A stretch of 64,000 nucleotides of DNA from Chelydra serpentina (taxonomy: Eukaryota > Chordata > Testudines > Chelydridae): NCBI GenBank assembly GCA_037349315.1, contig JBAIAC010000218.1, positions 868,001 to 932,000 on the forward strand, read 5' to 3'. A program made the translations under genes and the position numbers. The notes below the pieces were generated by a model. It saw only the letters and a list, made by a program, of their open reading frames with translations, had not been told where the DNA came from and searched no databases. Of the stretch, positions 48,006 through 59,117 are shown piece by piece. The stretch's first letter is position 1; every line of letters starts with the position of its first letter.

Positions 48006-48685
48006 TATATTATATTTATATTAACGCTCTCCACCTCCACCAGCAAAATCAAGACATGAGGAGTTTCCTTGCATCTAGACTACGAAAAATGTGGGTTTAG
48101 GTCGAGGTTAGCTCACCTTGATTAAGTCTTGACCATTTATCTTCCTCTAGACACACCCATTCTGTCCTGAGGGCACAGTACATTTCGGGAGCAGGTGGGT
48201 GCATTAGCCAGTTGAATTCATCCACACTTCCCTACAATCTTAGCAACAGTCTAGGATGGATTCACAGGTATTGGGAAAACTCATGACTTGTTGTTATGTC
48301 ATGTACATTAACAAAGCACAGATCAGCCTCTGCTTCTCCTGGATCAATAGTTCTCTCTCGAGCCTATAAATCTTGATAGGGCCCGGAGCAAATGTCAATA
48401 CTGATGGAGTGGAGTGTACCTATTTCATTATTAGGTGATATGCAATGCACATTTCTGAAGGCTCCCCATCACTGCAGGGTCTGCAGCACAATCTAATAGA
48501 AAACCTCTCTCCATTTTCTGAAGATGTACCTATGAATGTACAGGTACCTACATGGCCCCTTTCACTGCAATATTGGACACGGACAGATTTAAGCAATTTG
48601 CCTTGGTGCAGGTGCTGCCTTCTTCACCTAAAACCATCTGTTCTTCCAAACCAGTGACAAGACCTTACTGCGAGGAGCAAGCAGA
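48006..48685. other. Non-coding, no gene seen
   Basis: No recognised repeat or exon. Confidence 0.3.
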
Positions 48686-48689
48686 GTCC

Positions 48690-48894
48690 ACTCCCCCCAG
48701 GAATCTCCAAGCACTTTGCAATCGGAGGGTGGGACTCCCCCACACCTCTGCAAGGCAGGAATGATCAGAGCCATTTGACGGGCAAGACAGAGGAACCATG
48801 AATTTGGTTGATTGAGGGTCACAGAGCGAATCAGCAGCAGGGCTGGGAATGGAACCCACATGCCAGTAACTCCCCGCAATGCCACGCTGCCTTC
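48690..48894 (-). repeat. MIR-like SINE, antisense copy
   Basis: 'cacctctgcaaggcaggaat', 'ggtcacagagcgaatcagca' and 'agggctgggaatggaaccca' match the reversed MIR core. It lies directly beside the hAT-like element at 48903. Confidence 0.65.
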
Positions 48895-48902
48895 CTCCTA
48901 AC

Positions 48903-49269
48903 CAGGGTTGGCTCTAGGCACCAGCAAAACAAGCAGGTGCTTGGGGCACCACATTTCTAGGGGCGGCATTCTGGTGCCGGCCATGCCGCCCCTAGAAATG
49001 TGCCCCCGCCGCCCCAGTTCGTCTCCGCTCCGTCTCCGCCTGCTCCCCTGAGCACGTGGCTGCCACTCCGCTTCTCCTCCCTCCCTCCCTCCCTCCCAGG
49101 CTTTCCGCTCGGCAAGCCTAGGAGAGAGGAGAAGCCAAGTGGCGGCACGCTCGGGGGAGGTGGCGGTGGTGGAGCAGAGGTGAGCTGGGGTGGGGAGGGT
49201 CACGAAAAAAAAGGGGGGGCCCCAAAATTTGTTTTGCTTGGGGCAGCAAAAATCCTAGAGCCGGCCCCG
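48903..49269. mobile_element. hAT-like non-autonomous transposon, complete with TSD
   Basis: The 367-bp element has inverted ends 'cagggttggctctagg' and, on the other strand, 'cggggccggctctagg'. It is flanked by an 8-bp duplication with one mismatch (ctcctaac at 48895-48902, cgcctaac at 49270-49277), the duplication length typical of hAT. The interior contains a self-complementary 'ccacatttctaggggcggca' / 'tgccgcccctagaaatgtgc' hairpin and a (CTCC)n tract. No transposase is encoded. Confidence 0.8.
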
Positions 49270-49277
49270 CGCCTAAC

Positions 49278-50535
49278 AACTCCTGGAGCAGCATGTTCTC
49301 CACCATGTGCTTGGGGGGGGACCCACAAACCCCATCTCCTCAGATCCTCCAGGCGGAACATTCCTAACTTTCAGATGACATTTCAGAGACGTCGTCATGG
49401 GGGTTTTGTGAGTGATCTCCTCCTCTCTGGAATCAGAGGCCGCGATACAAACATTTCCTGTTACAACAGAGCGTTGCTGTAGTGAGACCAGACGCTTCCA
49501 GGAGCTCTCAGACCTGTACAGCTTGCTGGGCTTTTGATTCTTTCCTCAGTCTGGGAAGATCTGACTGACACCAGTTGTCTCTTTCCATCTGCTGTCACTG
49601 ATGCTGGCACACCTGCAGACCTGTTGTTTTTATCCTTTTCCTTTCAAATACCCCCCCAGTGCTAACGGATTAGCCTTGGCTCCCTCCTCAGTCACACATG
49701 ACTGCCAGTGACTTTCCCCTTTATTCCCCATATTTTAGGGAATTCTGCATAAAGACTGAGGCAGCAGAAGACTTGGAAGAAACGCTGCTATTCCATATTT
49801 ACATGCACTGAACTGTTTCCAACAACACTCAGCCCTTAAAATGATCTGCTTCTCTCCTGCATTCACAGAGCTGTGTTTTTTCCCCATCTCGGTATTTACA
49901 GTTGCTTGTCACCTTCTGTGTCACCTTCAGTTCTGTAAGCAAGTTAGGAAGAGCTTTTCCTGATATTTCTCAGCATCCCTGGAGCAATTTGCTTTTTTTC
50001 ATTCCCAGCCAGCAGCTTCGTCTAGAGCAGAGTGAATTTCGCTTTACAAGAGGGTACAGTGCAGATTTGTTTCCAAGGGACGTAATTCTGCGTCAGGAAA
50101 TCACACCACTCCTTACCGTTTCACTCATTGAAGGAAATGGACCCTTTTATTGATTAATTATTGTAGATGACAATAGCATCTCGAGACCCCAACCGAAACC
50201 AGAGCCCCACAGTGCGAGGTGCTGCACATCCGTATCATAAGAGACTGTAAGCGCTTTGTGGCACGGACTGTCTAAATAGCCAAATCAGACAAACATGCAT
50301 TTAAATTACGAGTCAGTCTCAAAAAATCATAGGAAAGGCTTGAAAACAGATTAAAAAACCAAACATCTTTTTGGGGGGGGCTGTGGGGAATGGAAAGGGG
50401 ACCTTCTAGGCTGAGCCTTTCGGTCACACACTTTTTTTAAGGTTTATTCCACAACCACAAGGGCAAGAAACGTCTTCTTTTCAAGCTGAAAGCCAAGATC
50501 CCTGGCTCAGCACATGCCTCCGGCAGTGGAAGCTG
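49278..50535. other. Non-coding, no gene seen
   Basis: No exon. A short MIR-like tail word 'gtaagcgctttgtggcacgg' occurs near 50250. Confidence 0.3.
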
Positions 50536-50539
50536 TAAG

Positions 50540-50700
50540 ACAAACATCAAATATCACAGCACTCTTTTTAGCCCCATTTTACAGATGGGGAAGGGAGAGG
50601 CAGACAGGTGAAAGGACTCACCGGAGGGAAGTCGGGGCTGCACCAGGAACCGAACTCAACTTTGTCGGCCTCACAGGCCAATGCCGTCACCCCAAGACCT
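50540..50700 (-). repeat. MIR SINE, antisense copy
   Basis: 'gccccattttacagatgggg', 'gaaaggactcaccggaggga' and 'tgcaccaggaaccgaactca' are the reversed core, followed by 'caatgccgtcaccccaagac'. Confidence 0.7.
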
Positions 50701-51155
50701 CCTTCCTCTCGCTTCTTTCACTGCTTGTGATGTTGTTGATCACCACCAATGGCCACAGCACTGACAGCTGGTGTCACAGAAACCAGGCATCATGGCCAGA
50801 TATAACCGCTGCGGGATCATCCTGCCAGGAGCATAAATCATCCGCACAGGGTTAGCTCAGGTCTCTAGGGAGCTGTGGCATGTACACACATGCAGGCAGC
50901 TGGATTGGCTCCTGTCTCCTTAGATCCCGCTCTGGGATGCTTTGTGGAACACCTCACATGGATGGAGCTTTGCGAAAGGCAGGATTCGATCACACTGCAT
51001 GGGAGTTTTCAGGCGGTCACCTGTGCACAGCACCTGCTAGCAGCTTTCTAGCCCATCATGCTCTGTTCTGTCCAACACGATGGATAGCCCAAACGATGCT
51101 GGCGGTAAGCGGCAGCCGGTAACTTCACTGCGTCTTCCTTAGCCAACACATTTAA
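50701..51155. other. Non-coding, no gene seen
   Basis: No recognised repeat or exon. Confidence 0.3.
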
Positions 51156-51159
51156 AAGC

Positions 51160-51420
51160 CAAAGATTAGTTTATGAACTAATCTGTACCGTAAAAGCCTC
51201 TGAAATGATTAAGCTGAAATCCATATGCAGAGAGAAAGAGGGGCCGATCTCCTGTGCAACCCGCCGTACGGGAAGAACCTCCCAGCATACGTCAATAGCT
51301 AATCAATGTATATTTTTGTATATCTGAGAATCACTCTGCAATAATAAAACGGAAGGCAAATTACAATGCATTTATTAATTCATCAGAATTAAAGGACAGG
51401 ACTTTTATTAGGGTTTGCAA
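51160..51420. other. Unique AT-rich block, possible conserved element
   Basis: 'gattagtttatgaactaatc' is a perfect inverted word of paired TTAGTT/AACTAA type. It is followed by 'aatgattaagctgaaatcca' and 'catttattaattcatcagaa'. Repeat-free and without coding potential. Enhancer-like by appearance only. Confidence 0.3.
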
Positions 51421-52380
51421 AATTCATGGCGCATCTGTGGGGGGAGCTGGAGAGCAAAATTCACCCTGAGCCGAGGTCCAGCATAATGCCCATGGGTTAA
51501 CTGGGTCTTGAGTGGTCTGTTGGGCTTACCCTGGCCTTCTGCAGAGGGGTCTCCCCCAAAAAGGTTTTTGATTCCAGTCTGGTTTTCCTGTAACGGTTTG
51601 TGGAGAGGCTCCCTCTCTTCAACAACAATTTGCCTTCATGCATCGAGAGAAGTTAATAGGTTAAAGCTAGCCTACACAAATGCAATCACACCTCTGATTG
51701 CAGTGTAGCTATGGTGTGTGTGTGTGTGTACGTACAGCACCCCACACAATGAAGTCTCATCTCAGTGAGAGCTACCAGGTGTTGCCATCCTGCACATCAT
51801 AACCAGGAAAGGAAGAAATCCCACATAAGAAAAAGAAAGGAAAATGTACTGTGAGAGAACATCCATTTCCCCGGCAGAGATTCTGGCTGTTCCAATCCGA
51901 TCTGGAAGGTGATTTTCAGATGTCTTTGCTTGCAGCTGAATGCAGCAGCCAAATCTATCGGAGCAGCAGAATTCGGTACGTTTCTCCTTCACCAAGTTTA
52001 CAGCAGCTTAAAATATGAGCCATGGGGACTCATGCTCCAAACTGGTTTCCATACCAGCATCGATGACGCATACCACAAGGCGCTGCATTGGGCAAGCCTG
52101 GACTGTATTAGAGACTCCTCAAGATACAGGGGCACTCTCACCATTAACCCCAGGAAGCACCTGTCTGTAGAATTAGATGCCTAAATATCTTTGAAAACAC
52201 GGCTCCTTGACTACCTTCCTGTGCCTCTTCGCCCCACCCCCACGTCTGTCCGTCTTCTGTCCGAGAGCTGGGCCTGGCTGTGATTCACACGTCGGGGGGG
52301 CTGCTGGAAACCAGCCCAACCAGTAACTTACCCACAGAACAACGTTACCTGAACGACGCAAGGGCTCTCGTTAAAGCCGG
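51421..52380. other. Non-coding, no gene seen
   Basis: A short (TG)n lies at about 51713-51729. No exon recognised. Confidence 0.3.
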
Positions 52381-52384
52381 TGAC

Positions 52385-52465
52385 CTGGCGTCAGGATGCC
52401 CAGGTTTCATTCTCAGCCCTGCCACAGCTTCCCTGGGCCTCAGCTGGGGAGAGTGACCGTGGCTC
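52385..52465 (+). repeat. MIR fragment
   Basis: 'caggatgcccaggtttcatt' and 'ctcagccctgccacagcttc', 'cctgggcctcag' fit the sense MIR core. Confidence 0.5.
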
Positions 52466-52719
52466 TCTCCACGCCCCGCAAGAGACGGGGCTCGAGGGAA
52501 TCGCATCTAACTGGGACGATGTCCCTGCTCAGTGTGCGAGGAATAACTTGCTATTCTTGTCTGGGTGGCAGTAGCACTAGGAATACCAGGCAAGGGCTGC
52601 ACGCAGACAAACAGCAACACATCTACCTGCCTTAGGTACTTAATGGGCCCCAATCACGGCAGAATTGGAGCCTCACAATCGTTGGTGTATTTGTCCCCCC
52701 CCCACCCCGGGCGGTAGGG

Positions 52720-52935
52720 AAATGCTCTTATCGCCGTAGTTCACAGATGAGCCGAGGCCCAGAGGGATGGATTTTTAAAGGTATTTAGGCACTCGGTGCC
52801 CACTGAACCCACCAGGAGTTTGGTGCCTGCACATCTCCGGCCCAGATACTCGACGTGAGTGGCCCATGGACACGCAGCCAGTCCTGTGCTGGAGCCGGTC
52901 TCCCCGTTCCCAGACTGCACCATCCTTCCTCTCCC
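52720..52935 (-). repeat. MIR antisense copy split by a MITE piece
   Basis: Reversed MIR words at the left ('gttcacagatgagccgaggc') and right ('gcagccagtcctgtgctgga') are separated by 'ttaaaggtatttaggcactc' and 'ccactgaacccaccaggagt', part of the 'aggtgcctaa' hairpin family. Confidence 0.5.
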
Positions 52936-53038
52936 GTGACCGTCCCTGGCCCAGCGCGCTCGCAAGCTACCAGACAGACAGGAGGAAGGGGCAGGGTGAG
53001 GGGCCGAGGTGACAAAGTGAACAGAGCTGAGCAGAAGT

Positions 53039-53161
53039 AGGGTGACCAGATGTCCCGATTGTATAGGGACAGTCCCGATTTTGGGGTCTTTTTCTTATAT
53101 AGGCTCCTATTACCACCACCCCCCACGTCCCGATTTTTCACGTGTGCTGTCTGGTCACCCT
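53039..53161. mobile_element. Complete GTGACCAGA-end MITE with 10-bp target duplication
   Basis: The ends 'agggtgaccaga' and 'tctggtcaccct' are perfect inverted repeats. The flanks gagcagaagt (53029-53038 and 53162-53171) are an exact 10-bp direct repeat. The 123-bp interior has no coding capacity. The long target duplication is more like Mutator-type than hAT or Tc1/mariner elements; family assignment is open. Confidence 0.9.
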
Positions 53162-53171
53162 GAGCAGAAGT

Positions 53172-56090
53172 CACAGCGCGCTGCTTGCCAACCAGTGCTG
53201 GATGGGGGGCGAGGGCGGACCCGCAGCCATCGGGGAAGAGGTTCGTTTTAAGGAGGGATTTACAAAAGGACAACGTCCGGGGAACCCAGGCCCTTTGGCG
53301 ACCCCGCTGCCCCATTCCTCCGCCTTTAGGGTCCCAGCTGTTCTTTTTGCCTTGGTATCTATAACGAAACTTGTCAGCAGACATCATAATCACAAACCCG
53401 CTCAGCCAGGCCAGGCACGTCTCCGAGGCCAGCTGTACCCTTTGTGCTTCCTGCCAAATTCCTCAAACCAGTCCCCAAAGCAGGAAAGCGTCACAGCAAT
53501 ACCTTATTGTGGGAACTGGGGGAAGCCAGAGAAGCTCATTTTCCCTACTGAAGCGTCACCGGCCGCGTTTGCGCCTTCGTCTTTGCTCAGTTGGGCTCGG
53601 GCTGCTGGCGTCTCTGACGGTGGGTTTCCAAACGTCAGCAAGGATCCGTCACGTCAGGCTCCTGCGCCTCTCTCCCTGCACGACAAGACCCATTTGGATC
53701 TTTCTGTGGAGCGGCTCCAGGCTGTCACACGGTGGAGCCCAGCTAGTCCCAGAACACATGACCGGGCTCCCTTCCCCGCTCAGTTCCCAGGACGCTCAGT
53801 GCAGGGGGCTGATCCCGGAGAGCTCTGTCTGGTTTTGCTGTATTGGTACATTCCCACCTGACTCCCTGGAGAACAAGGCTGAGCCAGAGAGCCAAGGTCG
53901 CAGGGCAGAGCCCAGAATGGGAATTTCAGGCCAAGGGAAGGGGTTTATTTGTGGCTTCATTAATGTCTGCGAAGTGCTGTTGAGGTTCCCCGGCTGCAAT
54001 GGGCTGTGGAAGGAATAGATCCAAGCCCCACTCAGCCCCCACTGTGGTGTCTCTCCTTTGATTCTAATGCGCGTTGGAGCAGGCTTGTTAGTACAGACAA
54101 ACCCAAACCGAGCCCAGCGCCCCCTGAACTCTGTAAAAGTCACATTCACACACCCACTATCCAGTCCAGGCTTTTCGTTGGGATCCTGAGAAACCCAAAC
54201 CTGGGTTGGTTTGGTTCTGGGTCCAACTGTATGTGAGCCCTGAACTTCCAGGGGGCTCTGGGAAATGGTATCAACCCTGGTCCGTCTCTGTAACTGTAGA
54301 TCAGCAGGGGGAGCAGACCTTCTGCTGGCCCAGTCGCTCTGCCGGCGCGTTTGGGGATTTCAAATCCAAAACAGAGTCGTACAAGCCCCACCTCTCCCCG
54401 TCTGTGCAGAGTCGGAGGCAAAACTTCCGGCTTGGGGAGACACCCGCGCTACCTCCAGTCAAGCCGGGGTGCTGGAACCAGAAGTGTAGCCATGGCGGCA
54501 GGAGCTGCTGGAGGGCACGATCCCGGGTACGTCCTCGGGCGGCCCACGCTGCCAGGGCAACGCTTCTATTTTTAGCGCACAGTTCAGTCCGAGCTGGCTC
54601 CGGCTCCATGCATAGACACAGCCTGGGACAAACCTGGTTCGGGGAAGAGTCTGATTCCAAAGCACCCGGGGACTTTGTGATGCCCGTGGCCAGACCCCGA
54701 CAGGGCCAGAGGGAGCAGCTGTGTCGAGTAGCATGGATGAGCTGCTCTAGTGATTTACACCGGTTGGGGATCTGGCCCTTGGTGCCTGCGTCTACTGTCC
54801 CAACCTAGCATCAGAGCAAGAGCAAGAAGGATGCCCCAGTGCTCGGACGGATTCTCCGGGGGCTGGAAGTGGGCCACGCCAGCAGAGTGTCAGGTAGGAG
54901 GCAGCCCAAGGCAGAGAGAGGGCGCTCCTGGAATCGCAGGAAAGACCCTGGCCCGGGGCCTTGTCCCAACAGCTCAGAGGAAAGGCTGTTATTTGTTATC
55001 TCCACTATCCAAAGCTGAGGGAGACAGGATAAGTTCACTGTCATTTCCCATCTGAGTGGAAGGGCCAGGAGACGAGAACGCTCCGTCTCGCTGCATTCCA
55101 GCAAGATGGGAGCTGGCAGGGCCCAAGGGACGGCTGCTTTGGGAACTCGGCTGCCACGCCTGCTTATATCCCAGGACTTTTTCTGAGACACTGGCAAAAG
55201 GGACTGTATTTCGGGAGCCAAAAACAGCAAGGGAGTAAATTCTGGGTCTGCTGGAAACTCAAGGCAGCTGGAACGCCAGGTCTGAAACGTGAGGGCAGCG
55301 TGTGGGGGGATCTGTCTGCAAGGGGCTGCTCGGCACTGCACTTCCGACCCGGCGACGGCTCCTCGTGCAGAGGAGGAAACACGCAGTGGGCCCAACTCTC
55401 CATTCCCCTGTGTCTTGTACCGTCCCTCACACCACTGCAGAGTGGGTGTCAGAGCCGGGTTTTACATGCATCCGCCGTGCAGGGGTATGAATGACGGCAC
55501 AACATGCAGGGCAATGGAACAAAAATCAGACCCAGTGTCCTTTATTCTTTGCATGCTGCTTCGCTGGGAAAACATCGCTGTGCCCCGGCTCTCCAATTAG
55601 CTCTCGGTTCAGGGCAGGATACAGGCTCCGAAGTCCCAGTTGGAGCAGGCAATTTCCGTACTTTGAACTGTTTACAACAAATCGCATTAGCGTGGGCATC
55701 ATTTGCACAATTGCATCCGGGCTGGGATCTCCGAGAGCCCCTTCGTGTCGCGGTGTGTAGAGCACTGCTGCCACCCCCAGGCCAGCGCAGAAAAGCAGGC
55801 GCCGTTCGCTGCCAGAACCAGAGCTGGTATTTAGCTGAACGGCCTTCCTCCGGCAGCTAGCGAGGGTCAGAGGATGCTGGAGCTGGCCTCGTGTCAGCGC
55901 CCTGCAATGGAAGTGGGTTACCCTGCTTGGGCAAACAGAGGCTGCTGTGATATGCGGAGCCCAATGCCGGAAAAGCTCAGATCACCGTCAGGGCGAAGAG
56001 GCGAGAACGACAGTTCAGTGCACGTTTGGAATATCCATGGCCATGGTTTGCGCCTTGCTCACTCTCCCAGACACGCCCGAACACCCGAGA
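53172..56090. other. Non-coding, no gene seen
   Basis: GC-rich with many overlapping chance frames (up to 239 codons at 53142-53861), none showing domains. 54.1-54.6 kb looks repeat-like ('ggcaaaacttccggcttggg', 'cacgctgccagggcaacgct') but I cannot name a family. Confidence 0.3.
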
Positions 56091-56094
56091 GAGG

Positions 56095-56315
56095 ACGATG
56101 GTGCTGCGGTTAGCGCCATGTCCTGGGCTATGGGAGACCAGGCTTCAATCCCCTGCTCTGCCACAGAGTCCCTGCGTGACCCTGGAAAAGTCACATAGTC
56201 TCTCTGTGCCTCGGTTTCCCATCTGTGAAATGGGAGCAAGAGCCCTGCCCTGCCCGTCGGGGTGAGTTGTGTTATGGTGAAGGGGGCCGTACAAGGGCCT
56301 GTGTCAGACAGACAG
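56095..56315 (+). repeat. MIR SINE, sense copy
   Basis: 'gtgctgcggttagcgccatg', 'tgctctgccacagagtccct', 'gaaaagtcacatagtctctc' and 'tcggtttcccatctgtgaaa' are in order. Confidence 0.85.
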
Positions 56316-56634
56316 TTCACAGGGTAAGTCCTTGGGAGTCGTGAACGAACGCCTGACGAGAGACCCAAGCCAACGTGCAGCACAGATCAACGCTGCCAAC
56401 ACCCCAACAAGTGGTCTCTGTAGCAAGACCCCCTGAATGTTCGTAAGAGAGAAACAGCAACTAGGAATCTAAATGCACAAAGGATTTTCCAAATATTTTC
56501 CTCTCTTATGGCATCAACTTCCCCAAACCTACCCGAATGGGATGGAAAAAACATTCCCCTGGGACGCGGCAAGCTCCTTTGGAAAGCACTTTGAGACGTA
56601 AAGATGAAAAGCTCTCGAATAAAAGAGCTAAGTC

Positions 56635-56705
56635 AGGACTGTGTGTCTGTACAGCTCCGAGCACAATGGGGCCCTGACCTGAACTGAGGCTTCTACAAAT
56701 AAACA
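56635..56705 (+). repeat. SINE 3'-tail fragment
   Basis: 'gtctgtacagctccgagcac', 'aatggggccctgacctgaac' and 'tgaggcttctacaaataaac' match the tail type also seen at 18870 and 60130. Confidence 0.6.
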
Positions 56706-56769
56706 ACATGAGACACACAACTTTCAGCCCATCTGCCGGAGTGACTAGCTAAACATCCCCCTTCTTCCT

Positions 56770-56956
56770 CAACAGAAAGAAATGCAACTGGTTGGTTTGG
56801 GTTGCAAGCGGTTTCATTGAAATCAGCTGAGGCAGAAACAGACCTTACACGGTTGGAAGCCACAACAGAGAAACTGCCGCACAAGCACTGCCCAGACTGC
56901 GGGAAAATGGTCAGGAAGTTGCAAACACACTGGTTAAATGTGAAACATGGGCTCTG
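56770..56956 (+). other. Open stretch encoding a C2H2-like finger, origin unknown
   Basis: After a pyrimidine-rich 'cttcttcctcaacag' that looks like a splice acceptor, one plus-strand frame stays open for about 60 codons until a TGA at about 56955. Near its end it encodes 'KHCPDCGKMVRKLQTHWLNV' followed by KHG: Cys-x2-Cys-x9-His-x5-His, a possible single zinc finger. There is no start codon in view and no donor after it. It could be a decayed transposon-encoded finger, a fossil exon or chance. I do not recognise a family. Confidence 0.25.
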
Positions 56957-58275
56957 GTGAAGAGCTTCGTATAAACGGATGCATTTTATGGGGAACCCAC
57001 GTCTAGCAAAAGTGAGGAGCAGCAGGAAAAGGCCTTTGAAATAAAGAGAACTGAGGTGCTCCCCATTCGCAAAACAAAATGAAAAACACAAAGTGACCCA
57101 ACCATACAAGAGTTTGATAGAAGAATTCTAGGTGGAAAACCAGGACACGCCATGCACTGTCTGGCTGGGACTGCACAAGGAGCTGCAAAGGACTTTACAT
57201 CACAATACCATACGGCACGAAGCCGGACGTACTAAGCACAACCCAGTGGCCATCTGGACATGGAGAAGTGAAAGAGCAGAGCCCACGAAGTTCTATTCAG
57301 GACAAGCATGGCGGCTGCCAGCTAAGATAAGTTATGCAGCTGTGAATTTGGCAATAAATACAGGAAGCAAAAATGGCAAACATGAGCTCCCTGATAGCCC
57401 TGGGTCCAACACGGGTACAGAGCTGTTTGAATTAAATGGAAAGATTACCTCTTGGCTTTTAACTGAGCCGTTTGTGGTACAACATATCAAGTAACAATGT
57501 CACAGCAGGTCACAAATCACTGTTTGCTCACCATGAGACTGAGCTAACAACAGACAACGACACTCCAGCAATCCACTGACACGTCAGTGCAAACACCACG
57601 CTGAGCCCTGACGATGCACAGGCGAATGGAGCAGCAGAAAAGTCAGTACAAATGGCAAAGAATTGGATATAAAAGAGAGCTGTGGTGGATTTAAGGGATC
57701 TACGTTTAGCATTGTGTGAATACCGCACAGTACCTCATGGTGTTTTATTAGGGTCACCGCTTCCGAAACCCATGGGCAGAATGCGGGTGAAACTTTTCAG
57801 AAGCCCCTAAATCCTACGGATTTTCACTGGGCTTTTCGCTTTTGAAAAGGGAAATTTAAGCAGGGTTAGGCACCTCTCGAGTGTCCCCTATGCAGCACCC
57901 TGGTTTAGTTACAGGACCAGCTATCACGTGACAATTCATTTCTCCCCACCTGGTGCAGCGAATAGGTCGTGGGGCCCATTTCCCCTTCCAAGACCCAACC
58001 TGCCTGTGACAGGAGGTCAGTGCTTGTGAAAACCGATCCTTCACCCTTAGCACCAACATCTAATGAGCTTCGTGAGCCAAAGGTAACCACCATGAGGTGG
58101 TTACAAACGATCAGTGTGCCGGGAAACTAGCCCAGAAGGAATAAAATGACACCACTAAACAGGGAGCCCCGTTGCCAGGGGAGGAGACTATCCAAATCTG
58201 AACAGAGCAACATGGCCAGGTAACAGCTGCCCCATCCCCAGGGGCGTCCGGCATGGCCAGTCCTGTGCACAAAAG
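56957..58275. other. Non-coding, no gene seen
   Basis: The frame at 57132-57494 (120 codons) has no recognisable domain. A hairpin MITE piece lies at about 57795-57875 ('cagaagcccctaaatcctac', 'ggcttttcgcttttgaaaag'). Confidence 0.35.
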
Positions 58276-58279
58276 GCCA

Positions 58280-58416
58280 GAGGTGCTGGAACAATTTGTA
58301 CGGGGGGGGGGGGGGGTGCTGAGAGCCGTCGAACCAAACTGCAAACCCTGGACATGATGGAAACCACTTCCAGCCAGGGGGCTCAGCAACCCCCCCAGCA
58401 CTTCTAGTTCCAGCAC
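58280..58416. mobile_element. Short non-autonomous element (gaggtgctggaac ends)
   Basis: 'gaggtgctggaacaatttgt' at the left and 'cttctagttccagcac' at the right are inverted ends. The interior has a 15-G run (58302-58316) and 'gatggaaaccacttccagcc'. I recognise the sequence as a turtle repeat. Confidence 0.65.
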
Positions 58417-58877
58417 GTCTGCAAAAAGCATCCAAACAAAACCAGAGCGACAGCGCTTGTGTACGCACGGGAACACCACGCGGACACCAAAGAGCAGCAA
58501 ACACAGGCCGGGAGGAAGGGATGTGCCTCCATAGCTGAGCAGGCCGCAGCAGAATATGGCCTGGCCATGCGGTCACCGAGCCATCTGGGTTCAGAGATCC
58601 TAGCGAGTGACAGGCATCCAATAGGAGGTGGGGACATTCCTTTATCTGGGGGCTTGGGGTGTCCCCCCTAACTCCCACCCCCCGATTGGCTGGATTCGTT
58701 GGGGGAGGCTGGCAGTTGGCTGAGACGGTAAGTTCGGAGTCCAGGGCAGCAACCCCAGCCACACAACAGGGCCACTAGTCACCCCAACGTACGCCCATAA
58801 TGACACAGAGGCAGGGCCCTTCCCAGCGCCCCCGGCTCCAGCTGCCCTGCCTGGAGCCCAGAGGGCTGAGCACTCAC

Positions 58878-59117
58878 CTGGGCCCGTCGGCACCTTCCCT
58901 TTGTTGATCTGCTTGAGGCGTTTCTGGTGGGATTTGCCGTTGTAGTGGATCTGCGCCTGGGCGGCCGAATTCAGCTGGATGTTACAGACCTCGCACAGCG
59001 TGAACGACTGGTGCTTCTTCTCCCGCTTCACGCGCTGCTCCGACTGGCTCCCTGCTGCCTCTACCCGGTGGAGCCTGGTCTCGGCCGGGTGGGACAGGCT
59101 CCGGGGTCGCTTCATAT
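58878..59117 (-). CDS. ZNF385C: ZNF385C exon with start codon and first U1-type zinc finger
   Basis: The minus strand reads ...CCCGTAG|AT ATG AAG..., then 79 codons plus one base to the donor CCCAG|GTGAGTG (58878/58877). The acceptor at 59118 shows that an untranslated exon precedes it. The peptide starts MKRPRSL, has a basic linker ending VKREKKHQS, then FTLCEVCNIQLNSAAQAQIH and a second His (Cys41, Cys44, His57, His63; spacing 2-12-5). This is the matrin/U1-like finger of the ZNF385 family; ZNF385B carries an almost identical one. I choose ZNF385C rather than B, A or D because C17orf113 lies beside it, as in human 17q21.2 from memory. Members bind RNA or DNA in the nucleus and some act in p53-linked programmes; C itself is little studied. 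The other fingers and C-terminus are not in view. Overlapping plus-strand frames are shadows. Confidence 0.85.

Noticed and set aside
53142..53861. 239-codon plus-strand frame
   Set aside because: It begins inside a MITE, shows no domain and competes with equally open overlapping frames.
57132..57494. 120-codon plus-strand frame near the zinc-finger-like stretch
   Set aside because: No similarity I can recognise, and not in phase with the finger segment.
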